A stretch of DNA of 64,000 nucleotides from an uncultured Pedosphaera sp. (GCA_903918755.1 CAIXFN010000028.1:86011-150010); one strand, 5' to 3'; numbered from the stretch's first letter, positions 31,810 through 40,118 are shown. Made by a program: numbers and translations. Notes: a model not told the origin generated them from the sequence alone.

Positions 31810-33134
31810 CGCAATTCAAACCGGGCCATTTTCGCACGCACGACCGGTGACGCCAGCCAGGGGCCCAAAACATCGGAGACTTCCAAGCCACGGGCATTCA
31901 ACCGCAGGCAGCCATCCAATTCCTCCGCCAATTGTTCGTCCACCAACTCCTGCAACTGGGGAAAATCAGCGGCGGGCGAGCGGCCAAAAAACGCCGCATA
32001 GGCGGGGCCATCAAGGCCTTCGGCGCGCAAGAGGGATTTTAGCAAATAGCGGCGTTTCTGTTCGCTGAGGTCGAGTTCAAACCCGTAATCCGCCTGGGCG
32101 AAATCAGCCCGTCCGCGCTGGTTGAAATCACGGATGACCTCCAGGATGCCCGAACGCCCCACCGCAAACTCCGTGGAGTAGTGCAACGCGGCGGTATAGG
32201 AACGGGCGCCCGCTCCCAGGCCGACCAAACCATCCTCCTGGCAGCAATAGATAGGGCCTTCGGGCGCGGCATACGAATCCCGGCGAAACAGCCGTAGCGA
32301 GATTTGCCGGTAGCCCTGCGCCAACAGGTAGTCCCGTCCCGCACGATAGAATACCAGTCGTTCATCCGGGGATTGCCAAGCTTTGCCATCCAACTGGGTT
32401 AAGGGCCGGACATAGAGGGGGTAGAGGTAGAGCTCTTGCGGAGAGAATTCGAGCACCCCCACCAGGGACTGCCGCCAGGAGGCCAGGGTCTGGCCGGGAA
32501 TGCCGTAAATCAGGTCGAGATTGAGGCAGGGAAAACCGACCGCGCTGAGGAGTTCCAGCGCCCGTTGCAATTCGCCGACCGGTTGGCTGCGGCCCAGCGT
32601 CCGCAATTCCGCGGGAATCAGGCTCTGCACCCCAAGACTCATGCGGGTGACGCCTTGCTCCCGCAAGAACTCGAGCTTGGCCGCGTCCACCGTGGCGGGC
32701 GAGGCCTCGATGGCCCGGGGAAGGTGGTCGGTCGCCCCGCGAAAAAAACTCCGGAGAATTTCAAATAGGCGTTGAAGTTCGGCCAGGGACAAAAAGGTTG
32801 GAGTTCCACCCCCGATGGCCCAGCGCGCCATCCGGGCCGACTCCCCGAGCGAGGCGGCCACCACCTCCGCCTGAACGGCCAACGCATCCAAATATTGGCG
32901 GACCAGGTCGCCGCCAGGGTGGGTGGTGGTGAAGAGATTGCAAAAGCCGCAGCGCATTTCACAAAAAGGCACGTGCGCGTAGAGAAAAAGTGATTGTTTG
33001 TCCTCCCGCTCCCAAACCTCCGCGAGGGAGCGCGGCTTGGCCAGTCGGCGGTAGGCCGTCTTGTGGGGATAGGCATAGGCATAGCTTTGAAAAGCCCCGC
33101 CCGCTTTCAAGAGTGCCCGCAGCGTCCCACTCAT
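31806..33134 (-). CDS. STM4012-type radical SAM protein (HemN/HemW-like)
   Basis: 442 aa from ATG 33134; longer upstream frames are not needed. HVPFCEMRCGFCNLF holds the CX3CX2C cluster (Cys58, 62, 65), AIGGGTPTFLSLAELQRLFE, EASPATVDAAKLEFLREQGV, RMSLGVQSL and LNLDLIYGIPGQTLASW are the sequential motifs of coproporphyrinogen-III-oxidase-like (HemN/HemW) proteins. It starts within an ATGA overlap with the STM4013-type gene. A haem-related activity cannot be assumed; the family assignment comes from the conserved neighbours. Confidence 0.87.
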   Translation of the reverse strand: MSGTLRALLKAGGAFQSYAYAYPHKTAYRRLAKPRSLAEVWEREDKQSLFLYAHVPFCEMRCGFCNLFTTTHPGGDLVRQYLDALAVQAEVVAASLGESARMARWAIGGGTPTFLSLAELQRLFEILRSFFRGATDHLPRAIEASPATVDAAKLEFLREQGVTRMSLGVQSLIPAELRTLGRSQPVGELQRALELLSAVGFPCLNLDLIYGIPGQTLASWRQSLVGVLEFSPQELYLYPLYVRPLTQLDGKAWQSPDERLVFYRAGRDYLLAQGYRQISLRLFRRDSYAAPEGPIYCCQEDGLVGLGAGARSYTAALHYSTEFAVGRSGILEVIRDFNQRGRADFAQADYGFELDLSEQKRRYLLKSLLRAEGLDGPAYAAFFGRSPAADFPQLQELVDEQLAEELDGCLRLNARGLEVSDVLGPWLASPVVRAKMARFELR

Positions 33135-33940
33135 GCCGTTCCTCCGGTCCGGCCGGGCACAATCACTTCCGCGTAGGGCACCGTCCAAACCACCGGATGA
33201 GCCAAGCGGTGCCCACGCCAGCCGTCCTCCCCGTAAGCGGTGCCATGATCCGATAGCAACAGGCAAAACGTCGGGCGACGCTTACGCGCCAGCGCCACCA
33301 GCAAGACCGGGAGTTGCCCGTCCACATAACGCAGCGCCGCCGCATGACTTGCCACTGAATCGGTTTCCGCTCCCGGCAAATAATGGCAGTTGGGTTGGTG
33401 CAGGGCCGAGACATTGATAAAGAGAAAGGTGGGGCGGTCGGTTTCGCCGGCGAGCAGTTCCGCGGCCAGTTCAAATTGGTGCCGGCTCGAATCCGGCTCG
33501 GTCACCCCAAAGCGGGTCTCCCAATAGGCGCACTCGAACAATCCGGGAAGCACGCGGCCCAAGGGATCCTTCCGGTTGAAAAACCCGACCCCGCCAATGC
33601 AAATCGTCCGCCACCCCTCCGCCCGGAAACCGGTAATGATATCCGGCGCGTCAAAAATCTTGGTGCCCTGCCCCATGGTCTCACTCCCCATAAACCGGGC
33701 GCCAAACAAACGCGGGGGCGCTTCTCCCGGTCGGGCGGGAGTAGGCAGGAAACCGGCGAAAAACGCCTGATGGGCGGCCAGGGTGAAACTGCCCGGCGAA
33801 TGGCGCTCCTCCCAGCCTTGCGGCAGCAAACGGGCCAGCACAGGCGTCCGGCCCTCCCGCCATTCTGCCGTTGCCACATCAAAGCGCAACGTGTCCAGCA
33901 CGAGCATCAGAATGTCATGCGAACGGCAAATCTCATTCAT
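33131..33940 (-). CDS. STM4013/SEN3800-type hydrolase (alkaline phosphatase/sulfatase fold)
   Basis: 269 aa from ATG 33940 (MNEICRSHDILMLVLDTLRFD); the upstream open frame to 34189 has no support. The N-terminal LVLDTLRFD supplies the metal-binding Asp, SPGSFTLAAHQAFFAGFLPTP resembles the sulfatase catalytic-loop position (Ser/Thr nucleophile rather than CxPxR), and LLLSDHGTAYGEDG with HRLAHPVVWTVP gives the DHG metal ligands. It is the first gene of the three-gene minus-strand arm (STM4013-4012-4011), with ATGA overlaps throughout. Confidence 0.87.
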   Translation of the reverse strand: MNEICRSHDILMLVLDTLRFDVATAEWREGRTPVLARLLPQGWEERHSPGSFTLAAHQAFFAGFLPTPARPGEAPPRLFGARFMGSETMGQGTKIFDAPDIITGFRAEGWRTICIGGVGFFNRKDPLGRVLPGLFECAYWETRFGVTEPDSSRHQFELAAELLAGETDRPTFLFINVSALHQPNCHYLPGAETDSVASHAAALRYVDGQLPVLLVALARKRRPTFCLLLSDHGTAYGEDGWRGHRLAHPVVWTVPYAEVIVPGRTGGTA

Positions 33941-34291
33941 GTCGGGCCGATTCAATGGCCGCAGAATGACATTCCCAGGGTCCCGGGAAAAGCGTTTTTG
34001 CCAGCCACGAGCAGAGAGCGCGCAACCAACGCCTGGCAAAACGACAAAACGGCAAATCTGGGGGGAGGCGTCCATTTGCCACCCCTTCCGCGACGGATTC
34101 TGGGGTGTCAGGTTTGTGGTTCCGCGAATTTGCGCTCGCCCCCCGCCGAGGCCGGCGGCGAATCTGGGCCTCTGCCCAAGATCCCGCACCTTCGGGGCGC
34201 ATGACTGGCAGCCCTTTGTTCTTGAAGTTGCGGTTCAACTTTCCCTAAAAACTGCCCCTGCAGGTTGGCGTCTCCCCCCTGCACCGCCATC

Positions 34292-34759
34292 ATGACCGAA
34301 GAAGAACGTCTCATTGAAAAGCTGCAACTGATCGAAGCCCTTTATGCGGGGGCGGCGACCCCGGGGGAGCGGCAGGCCGCGGCCGCCGCCCGGGATCGCA
34401 TTCGCGAGCGGTTAAAGTCGCAACAGCAAACCGATCCTCCGATTGAATACAGCTTTAAGCTGCGCGATCGGTGGTCGCACAAACTCTTGATTGCCCTGAT
34501 CCGCCGGTATCAACTCCGGCCGTACCGCTACCCCGGCCAGCGCTACACCACGGTGATGGTGCGGGCTCCCCGGAGTTTCGTCGACGAGGTGCTCTGGCCG
34601 GAGTTCACCCAGTTGAATCAGACGCTCGCCAATTTCCTGAATAGCGTGACGGACCGCGTGATCGCCCAGGGCATTCACGCGGACGCCGGCGAAGTCGAAG
34701 TGGCGACGGGCCAATTGTCCGACACCACCCCGGCAAGTTCGGGCTTTGAACAGTCTTGA
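34292..34759 (+). CDS. conserved protein of unknown function (DUF2786-like N-terminus)
   Basis: 155 aa from ATG 34292 (MTEEERLIEKLQLIEALYAG); an upstream in-frame start at 34265 is less likely. The N-terminal helical segment with ATPGERQAAAAARDRIRERL recalls the start of DUF2786 proteins. The second half (LRDRWSHKLLIALIRRYQLR, YRYPGQRYTTVMVRAPRSF, VDEVLWPEF) is a conserved-looking domain that I cannot name. It is convergent with the ligase gene of the proteasome operon, with 6 bp between their stops. Confidence 0.65.
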   Translation: MTEEERLIEKLQLIEALYAGAATPGERQAAAAARDRIRERLKSQQQTDPPIEYSFKLRDRWSHKLLIALIRRYQLRPYRYPGQRYTTVMVRAPRSFVDEVLWPEFTQLNQTLANFLNSVTDRVIAQGIHADAGEVEVATGQLSDTTPASSGFEQS

Positions 34760-34765
34760 ACTCGT

Positions 34766-36223
34766 TTACCGCAGCCCCGGCCGACCGTGGTGCGGACGCG
34801 GGGCCGCCGGAGCAGTGGGGCCACGCTTCATGGCGGCGTGAAATTCGGTGATCCAGGCGGACAGATCGGGTGGCGCGGGGTCAAATGGGTTCAGTAAGTT
34901 CAGCGGATTGATGCCGTCCACGCCGATGATTTCCCAGTCAATGGAATAGGGCGGAGCGAATTGCCGGAGGAGTTTCATCACCCCGGATCGGGCGTGCGCC
35001 CGGGAATTCCCGGGCGGCTCCATGATGGCGGCGGTGATCGCTTCCTCGGTCAAATGCCATCCCGGCGGTGTCTGGCTCAGGGCCTGACCCAGGCTCCGGG
35101 CCGGATCGATTTGGTGAAATTCCAAATCCTGCGCCTTGAGCCAGGCATCCTCCCAACTCAGCCCTTCCTGGGCCCGGAATTTTTCGAGCAACCAATGCTT
35201 GGTAATCCAGTCCACCTGGCCGACGAGGGTTTCGGGCGCGGTGGCCAGGGCTTGCAACGTCGTTTCCCAGACCTGCAGGAGAAGGTCGGTCTCCGCATCC
35301 CGGCCCCGGAATTCGCCCTGCGCGGCGACCAAAAACCGCTGCAACAATTCCAACGCATCCCCCGTGTGACCGTCCGCCAGTTTGACTTCCCAGGGGCCGG
35401 TGATCTGGTGGGAGAGCGCCCGAAAAGTTTTCACGGCATCCGCCAGGACGATTTTCGGGAGGTGGTTGATCTCCAGCAAATCCAACATCAGCGAGGTGGT
35501 GCCGACCTTGAGCAGCAAGGTGTTGGGCAGGACGCTGGTGTCCCCATGCAGCAAGTGCAGGCGGCGATATTTGCGGGGGTCGCCCAACGGCTCATCCCGG
35601 GTGTTGATGATGGAGCGGTTGAACTGCACCCACTCATAGAGATCGTTGTTGATGTAATCGGCCCGCTGGCTCATTTGGAACAGGGCGTCCGTTCCCGGCC
35701 GGCTCATCTCCCCGCGCCATTCCGCCGCCTGCGTGCAGCCGACGCGACCGGCACCGGTGAACAGAAGTCGCAAGGTGAGAAAAGTCAGCAACGAAAGCAC
35801 GTTCGGCTCCGTCAGCGGGGCGGAACGGCGCACGAGGTAATTCTCATGACAACCGAAGGTGGCGCCGGTGTAGTGATCGATGTTGTTCCGGATGAAACTG
35901 ACATCCTCTTCCAGGCCCAATTCCCGGACGGCGCGCAGGGTCAGGGCGTCGCCCGCGCGATCGTACCGCAGCAGGTCCAGCAGGGAGACACATTCGGGGG
36001 TGCAATACTCCAAATGCCCCATGTCGATGTACACCCGGCCACCGTTAAACAGGAAGCCGCCGTTGCCGGGCGGTTCATCCCAATCGCGGTGGTGCACATC
36101 AATTAATCCGTATTCCTCCCGCGCAAAAATCCAGTCACGCACGCGCTCGACCGCGATGAAGGAGCCGGCGGGTGAATTGGTGAGGCACCCGTATTCCGTC
36201 TCCAATCCGGCGACACGATTCAT
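34766..36223 (-). CDS. pafA: Pup/UBact--protein ligase PafA
   Basis: 485 aa, glutamine-synthetase-like fold. The N-terminus MNRVAGLETEYG supplies ATP/metal-binding Glu residues; NGGRVYIDMGHLEYCTPECV contains the catalytic-base Asp (about D67, equivalent to D64 of mycobacterial PafA), and HENYLVRRSAPL plus ITGPWEVKLADG follow. PafA joins the C-terminal Glu of the modifier to substrate lysines, using ATP. It is the last gene of the operon and overlaps the alpha-subunit gene by ATGA. The length fits PafA; the family paralogue Dop is the first gene. Confident, except that the functional split between PafA and Dop rests on gene order and the catalytic-loop context. Confidence 0.92.
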   Translation of the reverse strand: MNRVAGLETEYGCLTNSPAGSFIAVERVRDWIFAREEYGLIDVHHRDWDEPPGNGGFLFNGGRVYIDMGHLEYCTPECVSLLDLLRYDRAGDALTLRAVRELGLEEDVSFIRNNIDHYTGATFGCHENYLVRRSAPLTEPNVLSLLTFLTLRLLFTGAGRVGCTQAAEWRGEMSRPGTDALFQMSQRADYINNDLYEWVQFNRSIINTRDEPLGDPRKYRRLHLLHGDTSVLPNTLLLKVGTTSLMLDLLEINHLPKIVLADAVKTFRALSHQITGPWEVKLADGHTGDALELLQRFLVAAQGEFRGRDAETDLLLQVWETTLQALATAPETLVGQVDWITKHWLLEKFRAQEGLSWEDAWLKAQDLEFHQIDPARSLGQALSQTPPGWHLTEEAITAAIMEPPGNSRAHARSGVMKLLRQFAPPYSIDWEIIGVDGINPLNLLNPFDPAPPDLSAWITEFHAAMKRGPTAPAAPRPHHGRPGLR

Positions 36224-36966
36224 AACCCCAGACCCGCCCGATCGACCGCTTCATAACGCGCGGTCCGCGTCCCGGCCCGCGCCAGCCAGCCGATTTCCAC
36301 CACCCGATCCTTCTCGAGGACGGCCGCCCGCCATCCCGCCCGGCGTTCGGCTTCGGGCGGCAGGGCCTCGCCAAAGGGTTTGTTTTCCACCAGCAGCCAC
36401 CAGGCTTGCAGGAACAACTCCGCGACCGCCGCGCGCTGCGTCAGTCCCGCGGTTTCCCGGCTCAGCCACGCCTGGGCGGCGGCCTCCGTCTCGGACTGGC
36501 TGGCCACCACCATGACTCCGCCGTGTTGTTGCCGGAAACCGCCGTCAAAATGGAGGCGGATCAGGGAGTCATTCGCCGGGGCGGTTCCTAGTTCCGCCAG
36601 CAGCAGTTCTATCAGGAACGGGGCGGTAAAGATCTGTTCAAAGTTGGTCTTCAGTTGCGGACTGAGGCCGAAACTCACCAGGCGCCGCAGGCTGACATCC
36701 TCTGGCGCCCGGGTGAAAGCCTCGGTATGCGCCGCATCAATCGCAGCCTGACGGATCCGCTCAATGTCCGCCGGGTGGCCCAAACCCGCGAGCGCCTGGC
36801 GGTCGAACAATTCGAAGACCTTGGTTTGACCGCCCCCGACCCCGAGCAACAGAATGCCTTCGGGCAGACTCGCGGCAAAGGCGGGTGACCCGCCCCGCAG
36901 TTGATCGCGGACGTATTCGCGGCGGTTCGCCACCGCCTCCAGCCACCGATAGGGTTCCTCAGTCAT
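36220..36966 (-). CDS. prcA: 20S proteasome alpha-type subunit
   Basis: 248 aa. The N-terminus YRWLEAVANRREYVRDQLRGG corresponds to the alpha-subunit N-terminal helix that gates the pore; FAASLPEGILLLGVGGGQTKVFELFDRQAL starts the Ntn-hydrolase beta-sandwich, and GGVMVVASQSETEAAAQAW follows later. No N-terminal Thr nucleophile is exposed, as expected for a structural alpha subunit. It lies 3 bp after the beta-subunit gene and overlaps pafA by 4 bp. The sequence is diverged from actinobacterial PrcA, so identification leans on the operon. Confidence 0.85.
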   Translation of the reverse strand: MTEEPYRWLEAVANRREYVRDQLRGGSPAFAASLPEGILLLGVGGGQTKVFELFDRQALAGLGHPADIERIRQAAIDAAHTEAFTRAPEDVSLRRLVSFGLSPQLKTNFEQIFTAPFLIELLLAELGTAPANDSLIRLHFDGGFRQQHGGVMVVASQSETEAAAQAWLSRETAGLTQRAAVAELFLQAWWLLVENKPFGEALPPEAERRAGWRAAVLEKDRVVEIGWLARAGTRTARYEAVDRAGLGL

Positions 36967-36969
36967 GCG

Positions 36970-37740
36970 TCAAAGGGCGAGCCATTCGGCCTGTTGTTCA
37001 TCCCCCACCGTGCTCACTCCCGTGGGCCCCAGTAGCTTGATGGTGGCAAAACTGCGATTGGCCGGATTCACCCCGCCCGTGGCGGAATCGAACTCGGAGG
37101 CCACCATGAGCAGCCGCAGGGCAAACCGGACCGCCTCCGGCAGGCTCATCCGGGACGGCGGCGGCGTACCGTATTGCTCCTGAAAGCTCATGATGCTGCG
37201 GATGGTGCCGGATCCCGAACCCGAGGCCACATGGCCCACCGCTTGAAACTGCGCGCCCAGGGGATCGTAGAAGTAGATTTGCGGTTTGGCCGGGGTCACG
37301 GATTGATCCAATGCGGCAAAGAGCGGCACCACGACTCCCACGCCCTGCATCGTCATGGGCAGGTTTTCCCGGAGCAGGCGCGCGATGGCGCGCACCTTGG
37401 CCGGCAGGCTCAACGGTTGCAGTTGGCTGCGCCGGTAATATTCAAAGGAGGTTTGCAACACCCGCGCCATCTCGAATGCGGTGGCCGGCACGCCCGCAAT
37501 GGCAAGCAGCGAGGTGGCGTCAATTTCCAACACCTTGTCCACGCGGTCCGTCACAATCAAATTACCCGCCGTGGCCCGGCGATCCCCGGCCATCAAGACC
37601 CCGTCGGCATAATGAAAGGCAAAAACCGTGGTGGCCTGGGTCTCCGTCGGGGCATTCGTGGAGGGAGCCGCCAGTGGGGCCAGCTTTTGCGCGGTTAACA
37701 GGGACAAAAAATCCCCTGCCATCCTAGGGGCGGCGTTCAT
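36970..37740 (-). CDS. prcB: 20S proteasome beta-type (catalytic) subunit
   Basis: 256 aa with a ~36-residue propeptide. The sequence TTVFAFHYADGVLMAGDRRA supplies Thr1 at residue 37, Asp17 at 53 and, in VDKVLEID, Lys33 at 69: the complete catalytic set with canonical spacing. Autocatalytic removal of the propeptide would expose Thr37. GVPATAFEMARVLQTSFEYYR and ASGSGSGTIRSIM match beta-subunit core segments. Its start overlaps the modifier gene's stop (ATGA), so expression is translationally coupled to the tag. Cytoplasmic; degrades tagged proteins together with an ATPase ring that is not encoded nearby. Confidence 0.93.
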   Translation of the reverse strand: MNAAPRMAGDFLSLLTAQKLAPLAAPSTNAPTETQATTVFAFHYADGVLMAGDRRATAGNLIVTDRVDKVLEIDATSLLAIAGVPATAFEMARVLQTSFEYYRRSQLQPLSLPAKVRAIARLLRENLPMTMQGVGVVVPLFAALDQSVTPAKPQIYFYDPLGAQFQAVGHVASGSGSGTIRSIMSFQEQYGTPPPSRMSLPEAVRFALRLLMVASEFDSATGGVNPANRSFATIKLLGPTGVSTVGDEQQAEWLAL

Positions 37741-37910
37741 TGACCGGTGCGCTGACGATAGCGCTTGGCCTGATCCGGATCCACTTTGCGCATCCGCTTC
37801 AACAACTCCTCGGTATTGGGCTTATCCACCTTGGGACTGCCGGGTCCGTCACCACTGCCACCGGGACCGGAGGGTCCGGCCGGGCGCGTCTTTTGAGCTT
37901 GGTCGGGCAT
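37737..37910 (-). CDS. Pup-like protein modifier (UBact type)
   Basis: 57 codons, too short for routine calling. ATG 37910; the product begins MPDQAQKTRPAGPSGPGG, has a Gly/Pro/Ser-rich disordered first half, then a helical NTEELLKRMRKVDPDQA and the end KRYRQRTGQ, stopping at TGA 37739-37737. A C-terminal Gly-Gln is the proform of Pup-type tags; Dop must deamidate the Gln to Glu before PafA can ligate it. The RYRQRTG(E/Q) ending matches UBact, the modifier described from Gram-negative phyla. Located between dop and prcB as in actinobacteria; ATGA overlap with prcB. Confidence 0.93.
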   Translation of the reverse strand: MPDQAQKTRPAGPSGPGGSGDGPGSPKVDKPNTEELLKRMRKVDPDQAKRYRQRTGQ

Positions 37911-37932
37911 AAAAGTGATTCAACTATGACAT

Positions 37933-39447
37933 TTATTGCAACATCCGCAAATCATCCGGGGTCCGCGCCCGTTCAATGATCTCAGCATAACGCGAAATGT
38001 CCTCCGGCGCGAATAAATCCAGCAGAGAAATGCGCACCGGCCCCTTCGCACCGCGCAAGGTGATGTGATCCCATTGGGCCGCTTCGACCTGGCCACGAAA
38101 TTTCTGGATGCATTTGCCGCGCACCAGAGCCCGGGTGGTCGCGGGCGGTTCACTCAGTGCCCGGCGCACCGCAGCCTCCGCGGGCACGCCCCGCATGCCG
38201 CCAGCCTGCTCCAGGGCGTAATATAATCCGGCCGCCGGGTCCAACCGGTGGTATTCCAAATCGAGGCTTTGCAACCACGGGTCAGCGGATTCGAGATTTT
38301 GATCCGCCTGAAATTCCCGGACCATCAGCAACTTGGCCACCCAGTCCAGGCGGTCCCGGCACCGCCGGTAATCGGTGGCCAAATCCTCCAGCACCAGTTC
38401 CCAATCCGCCACCAGGGCGGCGGTCTCGGGCGCGCTCAAATCGCAAGTCTGTCGCACCGCCGCGAGATACTCCCGCTGGACGGCCACCGCAGTGCTCGCG
38501 ACACCCCCCGACAATTCCACCGGCCAACCAAAGGTCGGGTCCCGGGAAATCGCCGGCAAGGCGGCCAGCGGATTGGCCAGCCGCGGCCACGACCGGAAGG
38601 GTTCCCGCGCGATGGCCTCCAAAACGAGGGCCATGGTGCCGACTTTCAACCGGGTGGCGAAGGGGGACATATTGGCATCCCCGATGATGACATGAAACCG
38701 CCGGAACCGTTGCGGGTTCGCGTGCGGTTCATCCCGCGTGTTCACGATCGGCCGCCGCTGCATCGTGTCCACGCTTTGCAGTTCACTGAAAAAATCGCTG
38801 CGTTGGGCAATCTGAAAATCCGGCCGGAGGAAATGATCCTCCGTTTCCACCCCGAACTTGCCGGCGCCGGCGAAGATCTGCCGGGTGATCAGGAAAGCCT
38901 GAACGCCCTGAGCCAGCAGCGCCCAAGGCAGCGAGCGCGGGAGCAGATAGTTCTCGTGGCAACCGTAGCTGTGGCCCCGGAAATCGGTGTTGTTCTTGTA
39001 GAGCCGCACTGTCTGACCGCGCTCGACCGAAAGCTTTTCCGCGCAGGCCATCAGCAAGCGTTCCCCCGCGCGATCTTGGGCCAGCAGTTCATCCAAGGTG
39101 GAACACTCCGGCGTGCAATACTCGGGATGGGCGTGGTCATTGTAAAAGCGGGCTCCGTTCGCCAGCACCAAGTCGCTCTTGATCTCCACGTAACTGAGTT
39201 CCCGCTGGGTGTCTTGGGCGAAGTAATTGGCTTCGTCGGTGTCCTGCCGCAATTCATCCACATGAAAGCCCCGCATATCCGCATGAGGATCCTCGCTTTC
39301 GTAATCCCACCGCATCAGCACGCCCGGCGCGGCGGCACTGCGAACCAGGGCAATGGATTCCGCCACCACGTCCAGGTGCTCGTCCCCGTCCCGGGCGATT
39401 CCCATCTCCGTTTCCAGGCCAAAGACGATCGGTAAGGAGGGTTTCAT
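37933..39447 (-). CDS. dop: deamidase/depupylase Dop
   Basis: 504 aa from ATG 39447 (MKPSLPIVFGLETEMGIARD); the 38-residue upstream extension lacks support. PafA/Dop glutamine-synthetase-like fold: GLETEMG binds ATP/metal, and ARFYNDHAHPEYCTPEC holds the catalytic Asp (about D104, equivalent to D95 of characterised Dop). NNTDFRGHSYGCHENYLLPR and RPIVNTRDEPHAN follow. Dop deamidates the Gln-ending tag and also removes tags. It is the first gene of the operon, 22 bp before the modifier gene, and divergent from the Fur/PerR-type regulator. Confidence 0.92.
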   Translation of the reverse strand: MKPSLPIVFGLETEMGIARDGDEHLDVVAESIALVRSAAAPGVLMRWDYESEDPHADMRGFHVDELRQDTDEANYFAQDTQRELSYVEIKSDLVLANGARFYNDHAHPEYCTPECSTLDELLAQDRAGERLLMACAEKLSVERGQTVRLYKNNTDFRGHSYGCHENYLLPRSLPWALLAQGVQAFLITRQIFAGAGKFGVETEDHFLRPDFQIAQRSDFFSELQSVDTMQRRPIVNTRDEPHANPQRFRRFHVIIGDANMSPFATRLKVGTMALVLEAIAREPFRSWPRLANPLAALPAISRDPTFGWPVELSGGVASTAVAVQREYLAAVRQTCDLSAPETAALVADWELVLEDLATDYRRCRDRLDWVAKLLMVREFQADQNLESADPWLQSLDLEYHRLDPAAGLYYALEQAGGMRGVPAEAAVRRALSEPPATTRALVRGKCIQKFRGQVEAAQWDHITLRGAKGPVRISLLDLFAPEDISRYAEIIERARTPDDLRMLQ

Positions 39448-39587
39448 GCGGAATGGCCGGGACCTCCGGCCCCGCGCGGATGCAGGCGCAACGGCATGCC
39501 CGGAACGTGCTTCAGGTGGGCCGGGAAGGCAATGGGGAAATTGGCCCGTTCCGGCAATCAAACGGCCGCTTCACACCTTAATGAGAT

Positions 39588-39602
39588 TTAGAATTATTCC
39601 AA
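39588..39602. promoter_or_regulatory. PerR/Fur-type box
   Basis: TTAGAATTATTCCAA is a near-perfect palindrome (one mismatch) and close to the PerR consensus TTATAATNATTATAA. It lies between dop and the regulator gene, overlapping the promoter region of both, and immediately upstream of a strong -35 element reading towards the regulator. Confidence 0.65.
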
Positions 39603-39605
39603 ATA

Positions 39606-39633
39606 TTGACAAGTTGTGGAAACGTCATAAAAT
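39606..39633 (+). promoter_or_regulatory. sigma-70-type promoter of the fur-suf genes
   Basis: TTGACA (39606-39611), 16-bp spacer, TAAAAT (39628-39633). The regulator's ATG is at 39643, only 9 bp after the -10, so transcripts would begin almost at the start codon (nearly leaderless). The PerR-like box ends 3 bp upstream of the -35. Confidence 0.7.
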
Positions 39634-39642
39634 GTAGGCGTA

Positions 39643-40104
39643 ATGAGTGCTGATGACCATGCCAAAATCGAAACCTCGCTAAACCACCGTTTGGCGACCA
39701 GTGGATTCCGGTTCACGCCCCAGCGCCAGCATGTCTATGACGTGCTGATGCAAAAGCGGGACCATCCCACCGTGGAGGAGGTTTTCATCCGCGCCAAGAC
39801 CGGCATGGCCGACATCTCCATGGCCACGGTTTACAACTGCCTGGACGCGCTCGTGAAATGCGGGCTGATCCGCCACGTGAATCTGGATCGGGGAGCCACC
39901 CGCTATTGCCCGAACATGAAGGAGCACTGCCACTTCTATTGCGAGGAGTGCAACGGGATTTTTGACATCGACTTTGTCGACGGCCCGGCCGGAAACGGTT
40001 GCCACATCCCGGCGGGATTCAAAGTCAAACAGGTGGAGATCTCCCTGCGCGGCGTATGCCGCGATTGCGGCCTCAAGACGACCGCTGCCACAGCCAACAA
40101 TTGA
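39643..40104 (+). CDS. Fur-family regulator (PerR/Fur)
   Basis: 153 aa. Winged-helix DNA-binding part: GFRFTPQRQHVYDVLMQKRDHPTVEEVF and ISMATVYNCLDALVKCGLIRH. The dimerisation/metal part has HCHFYCEECNGIFDID, with CxxC, and a second GVCRDCG, the structural zinc site of Fur/PerR. Probably senses peroxide or iron and represses by binding the PerR-like box just upstream. It is followed after 14 bp by sufB, a common arrangement for Fe-S assembly regulators, and is divergent from the proteasome operon. Whether it is PerR or Fur cannot be decided by eye. Confidence 0.88.
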   Translation: MSADDHAKIETSLNHRLATSGFRFTPQRQHVYDVLMQKRDHPTVEEVFIRAKTGMADISMATVYNCLDALVKCGLIRHVNLDRGATRYCPNMKEHCHFYCEECNGIFDIDFVDGPAGNGCHIPAGFKVKQVEISLRGVCRDCGLKTTAATANN

Positions 40105-40118
40105 TTTTCTGATTTTTT

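Noticed and set aside
31806..33134. Annotation as coproporphyrinogen III oxidase (hemN/hemW)
   Set aside because: HemN-like motifs are present, but the conserved STM4011/STM4013 neighbours place it in the STM4012 group with unknown activity.
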